DNA of 64,000 nt from Serripes groenlandicus. Lineage: Eukaryota > Mollusca > Bivalvia > Cardiida > Cardiidae. Positions within the stretch are counted from its first letter, which is position 1; every line of letters starts with the position of its first letter. Made by a program: the position numbers and the translations under genes. A model generated the notes under the pieces. The model saw nothing but the letters and a program-made list of their open reading frames with translations, searched no databases and was not told the DNA's origin. The DNA is taken from assembly GCA_031761405.1 (NCBI GenBank), contig JASEVX010000003.1, positions 142,236,700 through 142,300,699 of the forward strand, read 5' to 3'. Of the stretch, positions 1 through 11,700 are shown one piece after another.

Positions 1-129
1 CTCCTTTTGCCACAATGTTTTCCACTTTTTGTCATAGGTTATCCATTCAATTATGGAGATTTTCTATGTTTTGACAAAATACGTCCAAAGTCGTCTGCTG
101 CAGAATTGTCGTATGAGGGAAAGAGTTAA
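1..129 (+). mobile_element. 230-bp TTAA MITE, young subfamily, cut by window edge
   Basis: The right part of a copy, ending GTATGAGGGAAAGAGTTAA. The left end lies outside the window. Confidence 0.85.
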
Positions 130-1122
130 TTATTGGATAGAGTTGGAAACATTGTGGCAAAAGGAAATATTGCTCATCATGAGCAATTTGTTCTTATGGC
201 CCTATGGCACAATATTTTCAAAAATTGTCAGCTCAATGGCATATGTTTTTGGGAAAGGGTTAACCAAGCCTTGACTGAAATTTGTTACTGTAGCTACAGA
301 TCAGCATGCGGGTACACACCATCTGATTTTTGCCAAATAAAAGGTTCACTAACAATTTGTTTTGAACACTGATTAGACTGTAGGAAGGTATGGGCTCATT
401 TGCTCTGCTTGTCACAAATTTTCTGAAAAACTATAATCATGTGAAATTATATAGTCTAAGACCGTCTGACATTAATTGACCTGTTAAAATTGTGGACAGT
501 TATTTATTTTTTATCCCTTTCCAACTTGTTTTGGGCAATTCCTCTTTTGTCGCAATTTGCTTTCAGCTTTATTCAATAAATAAACTTTCATTTATAGATA
601 TATTCAACTTTTTTGTACAGATATTTTCTAAGTCCTCTGCTGCAGATTTGTTGTATGTTGGAAAGCAATAAGGAACTTGTTTGTTGCTATTAAGCTATTT
701 TGTTGCCAATATTTGACCATGGATACCTGGACCACTACATAAAACCCTTTCCAACATACCTACGCATTCTTTACCTAGATGTTTTTAGTCATCTGCAGCA
801 GATTTATTGCAAATATGATGAAAGAGACAAAATAGATGATCAGGCTAGGTAAACTGGACATCGTGATATAACTAAAAACCTGATGAAAACTGTGTTCAAT
901 TCAAATAAATCAATCCATCAATCTATTCTGGCAATGTCCCTGATTAATTATTCTTCTAGTACTATAATTGAACACTTAGGTTATTCCAGGCAGGCCAATT
1001 ACTTCTGAAGACTTGTACAGACTTCCATGAAAGTACCTTTAGTCTCAACCAGGGACAATATAATAATACAATACACGGTCCCTGTCTCAACTTATTTTCG
1101 AATGGAGTAGTCTGGAATCATG

Positions 1123-1316
1123 CAGAGCTCTAGATAATGAGCGTTTTGCTTGTTCTAAAATCCTTATTTTATCTCCTAATCCTATGTTGTAGGTACTCAA
1201 AAGAATCGTCTCAATGAGTTGATTCTTTTGAGTACCTTCAATATAGGGTTTGGTTGGATAATAAGAGAGATATTGTGGGGAAATGAGCTGTAAACTCTGC
1301 CTTATCCGGACCTCTG
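1123..1316 (+). mobile_element. Second MITE family, 194 bp, with internal hairpin
   Basis: Ends CAGAGCTCTAGATAA and TTATCCGGACCTCTG are imperfect inverted repeats. The centre (1192-1236) folds into a long hairpin starting GGTACTCAAAAGAATCG. Same length as the copy at 9245. Confidence 0.8.
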
Positions 1317-2374
1317 GGATGTATTCAGGGATCCATGTTCAATTATTGACCACAATATCATAGCTAATCATTTTGGAATACTTATGACATAGAACAAATA
1401 GACTCAGACAATGTTCACAATACAAAGCGACTTGTTGAACTCATTTCTACTAATTATATTTCAATATGTTAGTGTTATTACTCTTCAAAGATTTAAAAAT
1501 ATTCACCTTTCATGCTTAATTAACATCCCTTCAATTATTTCCAAATACAAAGGTATCTGCAGCAAACGACTTTGATAGCAAATATATGGAATATTTCTTT
1601 AAAAAAAAAAAAAAGATATGATAATTGAAAACATTGTGATAATTGTCCTGTGCTGTGCTGCAAATCTGCATGTGGAAAAGATGTTAAATAAACAACATTT
1701 GCTTATGAGGGAGAGCAAGATCAGCCTTGCACATGTGTGCACTCTAATCTTGGTCTTCATTAGCTTCTACTAAATTATATTTTTTCATCAAACATTACTC
1801 CATTAACATGCAATAACTTGTTATTAATTTTTGACAAAGTTATAGATATTTAGACCAAAGAATGATGGATCTGGACAAATAAGTGATATAAGTCAACTTT
1901 GAAAAGATAAAATCATGATGACATCATAAAGAAATTATCATTTTCAAAAATCTTCTGCACTATCATGTCTAACACTTACTCTTATACTGACAACTTCTGA
2001 AAACATTTGATTTCTTCTATTTCTTCTGTGGAAATAGATGTTTGGGCATTTTGACAGCATTTTGCTCTCCAAAAAAGAGAACTGCATTGGCAATTTTAAA
2101 TTGTTTCAATATTCTGTCTAAAACTTGTTGACAAGATCTTCAAAACAGTTTAATACTTAGACCATTTAAGTCAAACAAAACTTTTAAGATAATTATATCT
2201 GCTGCAATCAATGTTTAAAAATGTTGAAAGCAATTTCAGGATAGACTGTTGGATAAAAAGTTATTTATTTATGATTCTAAGTTTTTCCTTGTGTCTAAGT
2301 TATTGTTTTGATATACTACATATTTGTTATTTATTGCAGCTCTAATGATGAACATTAAAAATGTTTGTTTTTTC

Positions 2375-2604
2375 TTAACCCTTTCCCTCATATAGACACT
2401 TTCTGACGCCTCTGCAGCAGACAGCTTTTTGAAAACATAGTGACAAAAGAAGAAATTGCTCAAAACGAGCAATTTCTTCTTTTGCCACAATGTTTTCCAC
2501 TTTTAGACATAGGTTATCCATTCAATTATAGAGATTTTCTATTTTTTGACAAAATATGTTCAAAGTCGTCTGCTGCAGAATTGTCGTATGAGGGAAAGGG
2601 TTAA
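2375..2604 (+). mobile_element. 230-bp TTAA MITE, full length (reference copy)
   Basis: The ends TTAACCCTTTCCCTCATA and its reverse complement are perfect. Inside are CTGCAGCAGAC and GTCTGCTGCAG as a second inverted pair and a central AGAAATTGCTC/GAGCAATTTCT hairpin. One long arm carries an asymmetric spacer (AGTCATAGG... to TTTTGACAAAATA in most copies). No coding capacity. Confidence 0.95.
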
Positions 2605-2708
2605 TCAATTAAGGTATTTTAATCTATTTTATAAACCTGTGATAAAGTGGTAAAAGGTATGTTCTAATTTTACATTTCACTAATTGTCTTGTTTTATTTA
2701 TTTTGCAG

Positions 2709-2733
2709 CCAAGGTTCCCAGGTGAAAATAACC
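2709..2733 (+). CDS. Coding exon 1 of those visible (phase 0 to 1)
   Basis: A 25-nt exon between a TTTTGCAG acceptor and a GTAAGT donor. It encodes PRFPGENN plus one base, which joins the AT at the start of the next exon to make His. It sits in the 171-bp gap between two MITEs. That it continues the frame of the next exon is why the ATG in exon 2 is not taken as the start. Confidence 0.65.
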
Positions 2734-5700
2734 GTAAGTGCTTTTATCAAATCATTACCATAAATTATAATCTTCTTAACCCTTTCCCTCATATAAACGC
2801 TTTCTGACGCCTCTGCAGCAGACAGCTTTTTGAAAACATAGTGACAAAAGAAGAAATTGCTCAAAACAAGCAATTTATCCTTTTGCCACAATGTTTTCCA
2901 CTTTTAGTCATAGGTTATCCATTCAATTATAGAGATTTTCTATGTTTTTACAAAATATGTACAAAGTTGTCTGCTGCAGAATTGTTGTATGAGGGATTGC
3001 GTTAACCCTTTCCCACATTCAACAAAACTGCAGCAGAAAACTTTGTAAACATCTTGGCAAAACTATTTTTATAATCAGCTTTGAAAATAAATGAGATCTT
3101 TTCCACAAATCTGCAGCAGAACACTTAACAAATGTGTAGGCAAAAAGATAAAAAATCTCTACAAATGAAAGTGTAATCATTGAAAAAAATGTACAATTTC
3201 TTCTTTTGCCACAATGTTTTCAAAAGTCATATGCTGCAGATTTATCAAAATGCACCAATAAGTGTGACAGGGTTAGTTTGGACTTATGTGACTTCAGGAG
3301 AATTTGAAGTATATTTTTGTCGTCTCGTTGGCTTTGAGACCCCGGATATGTATCATTTCTCTGCTGTCCGTCACTCTTTCACAAACTGTCATAGAGTCAG
3401 GTGACACATGTGTCCCTTTGAAAGCTCTTATGGTGGAAAGAAGTTGATGTTTCCTTTGACCCTTCCCACCCACATCACAAATCTAAAGCAGATGACTTTG
3501 ATTGATTGTTTGGTGTTTTAAGATGCTTTAATACAACATTTATTCAGTTATATCACAGCGTTTCCTTGGTAAGTTACTAGTTCTACAGATCAATATATCC
3601 TGACACCAGCCACAGTCAATCACAATGCTAAGCCCACAACCCTGAGCGCCATGGAGGGCAGTCATTACAATTTTTTGGTATGACCCAGCTGGGGATCATA
3701 CCCGCGACCTCTGGCACCCGAGTTGGACGCTCTACCACTACATCACCGAGGTGGACGCTCTACCACTACATCACTGACATCACTGAGGCTGTCAAATGAT
3801 TTTTAAAACAATTAAGGAAAAATATATAGAAAAATATAGATATCCACAACAGATGACAAATTGAATAAAATTGAAAACATTGTAGCGAATGGAAAAAAAG
3901 CTCATTATGAGCAACTTCTCCTTTTGCCACAGTGTTTTCAATGGTCGTCTGCTGCAGAGGTATCAGAAAGCATCTGTTTTATCTGCCTTTGCAGGGAGAC
4001 ACAATATCAGCTGTGTTTGGAGCAGTGCTAGAGAATCCATCTCTGGTGCAGGAGGTCACAGGTTCGATTCCTGGGCAGACTTTTAAAATTCTATGAATTG
4101 TTTTCCCTCCTTGGCGCTCAGGATTGTGGGGTTAGCATTATGACTGACTCGCGTGTGTCAGGATAACTCTACATTTTGGCAAAAGGAGAAATTATTCTTT
4201 CTAAGAAATTTCCACTCTTTCTATTATGTATGCTGCAGCTGTGTCAAAGTATGTATACATGTGAGAAAGTACTTAACCCTTTCCCTCATACGGCAATTCT
4301 GCAGCAGACAACTTTGAATATATTTTGTCAAAAAATGGAAAATCTCTATAATTGAATGGATAACCTCCGACTAAAAGTGGAAAACATTTAGTAATTGTGG
4401 CAAAAGGAGAAATTGCATATTTTGTGCAATTTCTTCTTTTGTCACTATGTTTTTAAAAAGCTGTCTGCTGCAGAGGAGTCAGAAAGCGTCTATATGTGAG
4501 AAAGTACTTAACTGTAACGCAGTAGTGGTATGTAAACAATAATAGTATTATTAAAATGGTCAATATCTTTTTCAGATATGGCTCGGGGAAGGACAGACTT
4601 TGATTCAGTAAGTTCAATTATAATATTACCTCTTTATGGAGTCATGCTGGTCTAAAACAATCGCTATTTACCTGATATGCTATTGTTATTCCCACATACA
4701 ACTAATCTGCAGCAGACAACTTTGAATATGTACAGGCAAAAATATTGAAAATCTCTATAAACTAGTGTATAATCATTGAATAAAGTTGAAAACATTGTGG
4801 CAAAAGGAACATTTCTCATCACTTTGAAAACATGTAGCAAAAATTATAAATAAAAGTTGAATTATTGAATAGAATTGAAAATATTGTTGCAAAAGGAAAA
4901 ATTGCTCATGAGCAATTTCTTCTTTTGCCACAATGTTATTATAGTTCATCTCAAGCAGATGGGTCAAAATTCTTCTGCAAGTGGGAAAGGGTTAACCCTG
5001 TCTGCTTCAGAGAGAAAAAGAACTGAGTAGGAAGCTGGACAATTCAAAGTAAATAATTTTGATACAGAACTATGGGGACGGGAACATTTTGTTATGCCTC
5101 ACTTTAAAAAAAAAAAGAAGAATGTATTGCTTTGCGTGTATTGGTATATCTGTAAACCAAAGCTTGTCCCATTGATAACTGGATAACGCTTGCACCAACA
5201 GTTCTCAAACTTGGCAGGGAAGTTTTTACCTGAGCAGTATTTAATGACTACTATTGATTTTAAGGTCATCCATTCAAAGGTCTAAGTTATCTTGAACACA
5301 CAAAGCTTGTCCGATTGACAACTGCAGAATACTTAGGATGATTTTTAGGTCATCCTGTCAATGATCAAGGTTGCAGTGACTTTGAATATTAAAAGCTTGT
5401 ATTAATGATATTCCAGACAAGGTGACGCTCAGGGGGGGCATAATGTTTGACATTTCTTTCTTTTTTGTATTTTCCCTGTAATATTGGCCAGTATTTCAAA
5501 AAAGTGTCCATTGCCACCTAAAGTATTTTGCAAGTGACAAACCAACGATCCATTGGAGGATAAATGGACAAGTTCTACCGGTAACCTACCCAGGGAATGC
5601 CATGATATAACTGGAAAAGCCACAAAACACCATGCAAACAAAATGCTTTCTAATGCCTAAGCAGCAGACCAACATTTTGGCAAAAAGAAAATTGCTAATT

Positions 5701-8700
5701 ATGAACATTTTTGCCTGTTGCCGAAATGTTTTCAACTTTATTCAATATGATACTTTCTTCTTCAAAGTCATCTACTGCAGATTTGTTGTATGTTGCAAAG
5801 GGTTAACTTTTTTGAAAATAAATGTTTCTTTGTCTTCCAGGACTTTCGAAGCCCTAGAAAAGATGGTATGTAATATTAGTTTCTCTTTTGTTTGAATTCC
5901 TAATTACCTGTAGTGAATGTTTTCTAACTCTAAAAGTCATCATTGATTTAACCTTTTCCCACATTCAGACACATTTTTACACATCTGCAGCAGACGACTT
6001 TTGAAAACATCGTGACAAAAGGAGAAACTGCAATTTCTCCTTTTGTCACAATGTTTTCAACTTTGTTATGTAGTTATAACTACAATTATAGAGATTTTTT
6101 GAGTAGACATGTTCAAAGTCGTCTGCTGCAGATTTGCTAACATTAACCATTTCCCAAATTAAGAGACATTTTGACACATCTCCAGCAGACAACTGAAAAC
6201 AAATTGTGGCAAAAAGAGAAATTGCACAGAACAAGTAAATTCTTCTTTTCTACAATGTTTAGACTCTATTTTTAAATTACATCTTTATTTAAGGTATTTG
6301 CTTGGTTTTTTATCACGATAGTTTTAAGCTGTCTGCTTCAGGTTCGTTCTATGTGGGAAAGGATTAGTTAACTTTGAATGTACAATTAATTTGCGCGTGT
6401 AATAGATACTTAAGAAACATGTGAAATCATAAAAGAACGATGTAGATTTTGTATTTCATATCTTCAAAGGTATATATTAAACTTTTTGTGACAATTTCTC
6501 CTTTTCCCATTTGTTTGATTCTGTTGCTAAATCATACAATATTTATTGTGCCATGTTTTTTTTATATCAAAATTTATTAAAACTCTTTCATCACATTTTT
6601 TCGATTTGGAGGAGACAAATATGGCAAATCAGGTAAATTAATGGATTGCAATAAATAAAATGTACAAGTACTGGCATGTTAAACAAATTGGTAAACTGTG
6701 TAATATATGTATACAGCTAACAGACCTTGTTGAGAAAAGTTATCATATGATCAAACAGGACTTGTTAAAAGTTGTTCACAGCTTTTTTAATACATTTTTT
6801 ATTGCCAACTGATTTGTGTGAAATACTGACAATCAAATACAGATTAACCCTTACCCTCAGATAGACGCTTTCTGACGCCTCTGCAGCAGACGACTTTTTG
6901 AAAACTTAGTGACAAAAGAAGAAATTGCTCAAAACAAGCAATTTCTCCTTTTGCCACAATGTTTTCCACTTTTAGTCATAGGTCATAGTCATGGAATGTC
7001 CCGGGGAGCAAACCTGCAACCCCCCGCAACTGAGGCGGACACTCTACCACTACATCACCGAGGCGTTGGAAAGGGTTATTTATAATGTCATCTTCAGAAA
7101 GATAGGAAAATTAACACACATCCGAGTTGAAATCATTCTGTGAAAATAAATTAAAAATAATATTAATGTTCTCCTTTTGCCACTATGTTTTTAATTCCTC
7201 TCTGTAATTAGGGATAGGTTTAACCCTTTCCCACCTGCAGATGATTTTTGATGCATTAGTAGCAGACGACTTCTAAAAACATTGTGCCAAAATGATAAAT
7301 TGCCCATGTCATGAGCTTTTTTCCATTTTTCCATAATGTTTTCAACTTTTAACAATTATACACTCATTTATAGGAATTTTCCTTATTTTTGCCCACAAGT
7401 TTCAAGACTTCTGCTTCCAGTTTCGTGTATGTTGGAAAGGATTAAAGTCAAATTGAGTTAAAGTAGCAATTCTGCTATGTCCACATGACATAAATCCATA
7501 GATAAGATTAGTCTTTGAAAAAAATTGGTAAATTACCGATAAGCTTTAAAATACGTTGAAACATGTTGATACGTCCACCATTGGTCTGTGGACAATATAC
7601 ATTTACACCTCAAAACCAATAAAGTTTAATTTTTATAAAAATTATTATTGTTTGAAGAGGAGAAAATGTTATTTAAGAGTATTTATCTGCCTGTCCAACT
7701 CTTTTGCTCTTTCAAAAAAAAATTCTTAAACCCTTTAATTAAATAAGTTATAAATGTTCAAACAAACATAAGTTATCCCTTATCCACACACAGCAAATTA
7801 ACAGCAGACGACTTTGAAAACATTTAGGTAATAATTTTATTTTTTTTATGAAACAAAATATAATTATAGAACACACTGTGATAAAAGTAGAATGTCATAA
7901 TGAGCAATTTCTCTTTTTGTCACAATGTTGTCAAAAACCATCTTCTTCAGACGCATCAAAATGGGTCTGCATGTGGGAAAGGGTTAAGTCATTACCTTGA
8001 GAGTGAAGGGAAGTCAATAGGGTGTAACTAATACCATATATATATATAATACAGAAGTTTTGAAACTAGAGCAAGACATATTAGAAAGGGACAGGGGTGA
8101 GAGTTAATTGTGAACAGTGAAGGATTGGTATTTTTTGAATTATTGACCGGAGTACTTGAAACAAAAGCCAAAATGAAATATGATACAGGTTTGTGATCAG
8201 GTTTTTAAATGCATGTGGATTTTTGTTTTAAGTGTGAACGTGATAACATCTGATATATATAATATAATATATACACTCTGGATTTTAAAAAAATGATTGT
8301 ATTTTTAATCCATTCAGTCAGAGGTTACTTTAAACTATTTCAAAACAAATATCTTGTTTTTGTTTACTGGTATTGTTATGTTAATTGTTATAAGTTTCTA
8401 ACAGCGAGTGATTAAGTACTTTGGTGCAACACCAATGTAACTGTCTACTATTGCATAGATAGCTGTAATATAATGAGTATATTTTTTAATCATTCTCCCA
8501 GAGAATGGTTATTCACTCACAGTAACTGTTTTAAAGTCAAAGCACAATAAATAAGTTAACAAAGGGGACTGTTGATCCAGTTGTCATGGGTTTGAAGCCC
8601 AGTTTGGCCATTCAGTCTTTTTGATGATTTACAAAAGTCATTTATCTTCCACCAGTATGGCCTAAAGAGGTTATGTTGGAATGTAGCCAATCAACCCCTT

Positions 8701-11700
8701 TCCCTCATATAGACGCTTTCTGACGCCTCTGCAGCAGACAGCTTTTTGAAAACATAGTAACAAAAGAAGAAATTGCACAAAACGTGCAATTTCTCCTTTT
8801 GTCACAATGTTTTCCACTTTTAGTCATAGGTTATCTATTCAGTTATAGAGATTTTCCATTATTTGACAAAATATGTTCAAAGGCGTCTGCTGCAGAATTG
8901 TCGTATGAGGTAAAGGGTTAACCCCCCTTTCCCTCATGTAGATGCTTTCTGACGCCTCCGCAGCAGACGTATTTTTTAAAACATGGCGACAATGAAAAAT
9001 TGCTCAAAACAAGCAATTTTTCTTTTTGTAACCGCATGTTTTCAACTCTATTGAATGAATGTACTTTCATTTAAAGGGATTTTCCAAAAAGGTCTTCTGC
9101 TGCAGATTTGTCGCATGTGGGTTAAGTGCCTGAGGAGGATAGTGTGTTTAGTATTGGTGTGAAAAACCCAAGAAACATAACATAACACATAATACATGGT
9201 TAGATGAACGCAATGATGTAACTGAAATATGGTTGCAAATGCCGCAGAGCTCTAGATAAGACGAGAATTTTACATCGCGAAATCCTTATTTGACCTTCAA
9301 ACCCTATGTTGTGGGTACTCAAAAGAATCGTCTCAATGAGACGATTCTTTTGAGTACCAATAACATTGGGCTAGCTTAAGCCATACAAGAAATATTGATG
9401 GGAAAATAACAGTTTACTCCTCCTTATCTAGTCCTCTGAAATGGTATTTGATCGAAACAAACAAAAACACACCTTCTGTTAGAGACAAAAGCTATTATTT
9501 TATTTTGTTGGTGTTTTGTATAATATTTTGTAACAAATATATAATCCAATCTCCCTTTTGTTTTATTTCAACTAGGTGTTACATCACATTTGATTCTGCA
9601 AGGTGCATTTTGTGTAATAACAGATATTTAGTACTTCATAAAATATTATAAATTAGTTTTATGACATTATTAACCCTTTCACTGATGCAAATGATTGTTT
9701 GAAAACTTGATGGAATAAGGAGAAATTGGTAATGAAAGGAAGATTCCCTTTTTCTATCATCTTTCAAATCTATATAACCTAATGCTGATTCAGATATTTT
9801 TGATGCAATTTGACACATCTGCAGCAGATGACTTTTTCAATCTTTGTGCTGAAAGGAGGATCTGCTACTATTGAGCGTGTTTATTCTTTTGCCTCAATGT
9901 TTTCAAGCCTTACTAGAAAGTTATACATTCCTCATAATTTTTGCCTAAATATGTTTTCAAAGTTATCTGCTACAGTATATGTGAGGGTTAACCCTTTCCC
10001 TCATACGACAAATCTGAGCAATTTCTTCTTTTGTCACTATGTTTTCAAAAAGCTCTCTGCTGCAGAGGCACCAGAAAGCATCTATATGAGGGAAAGGGTT
10101 AAAAGGGACATCTAAATTCTAGTTTGTCTTGGTTTTTCAAAGCTGATTATTCAAAAAATGGCATTACATGTATCAGGAAAGGGGTTTATTAAAGCTGCTA
10201 GTGGCATTTTATATGGAAGTAGACTTGGTATCTATATGTTTGCAACTTATACTAGTTAGTATGGTCTTCATTTGAAATCTATTTTGCTTAATTTTTAAAA
10301 GAATTTGTAGGCTTCATATTTATATTTGTTCTCGAAAGGGTTTATATAACATTTGTTCAAGTGGAATGCACCCAGGGCATGATGCGCAATGTTGTCTTTT
10401 CTTGTCTACTTACATTTAAAGATATTTTCTAAATTTTACCCGAATGTTTTCAAAGTAGTCTGCTTCAGATTTGTTATAAGTTGGAAGGGTTAATATATTC
10501 CTTGTTATGATACTTCTAGAGCCATCATTTTTGAAAATATTTGTGTAAAACAATGAAAAACATTGAGGGAAGTGGAGAAATTACCAATTATGAGCAATTC
10601 TCCCCATCAAACAATGTTTTCAAAGGCTACCATTTGCAGACACGATATGTGTTAAAAGTCGTCTGTATCAAGGAAAGGTTTTAACTATTAATCCTTTCCA
10701 ACATGTAGGCACTTTGTGACGCCTCGGCAGCAGACGACATTTGAAAACATTGTGCCAAATTGAGAAATTGCTCAAAACAAGCAATTTCTCCATTTGCCAC
10801 AATTTTTTTAAATTTTATTCAATAAGAATACCTCCATTTAAAGAGTTTTTCCGTAGTTTTACCAAGATGATTTCAAAGTCGTCTGCTGCAGAATTGATTC
10901 ATCTAGGAAAGGGTTAACGGCAGATTTCACTTTACAAAGGCATTCACTGATCTGACTATATATATCCACACAAATTTGTATGTCTGTACTGAGTTATGTC
11001 CCTTTCCAACATACAATAGAATACAGAGATGACATGTAGGCTAAATCCCTATAAATGGTTCAAAACGGTTTACCCGACATGAAATTTAACTCTTTCCCAC
11101 TTACAGATGCAATTTGATGCATCTGCTCTTAATGATCAAGTTTTTAATTTTGCCGTAATTTGTTCAACTATTCAATAATTTCACTATCATGACGAGAGCT
11201 TTTTTACCAGATATTTTAATGTTCTCTGCTGCAGATTAGTTCTATGTGGGAAATAGTTAGCCCTTTCCAACATACACCAAATCAGAAGGAGAAATAATAA
11301 CAGCAAAAATGTGGAAAATCTCTATAAATGACACTTTTAATTATTGAATAGTTTTGAAAACATTGTGGCAAATGGAGAAATTGCTTATCATGAGCAATTT
11401 CTCCTTTTGTCACAATGATTTCAAAAGTCGTCTGCTGCAGGGGCATCAGAAAACGTCTGTATGTGGGAAAGAGGGGTTAAGAGAGCTTTTTTACCAGATG
11501 TTTTCAATGTCCTCTGCTGCAGATTAGTTCTATGTGGGAAATAGTTAAAAGATGTCTTCTGAACAATTCTGAGGAAGGAAAATTAATTTGTATTTTGAAA
11601 AGCTTGACTTGTGTCATTTTCATATGGATTCGAAAACATTTTTGAAAAATGAGATTGTTTTATTATGGAACAATTCTCATTTACAGGTAAAGTTTTCAAA

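Noticed and set aside
4578..4580. ATG in exon 2 as the start codon
   Set aside because: It lies two bases after a strong splice acceptor, and a phase-compatible coding exon (2709-2733) exists upstream, so an internal Met is more likely.
8036..8050. Short (TA)n runs here and near 18029
   Set aside because: Ordinary microsatellites in AT-rich introns, with nothing further to support a function.
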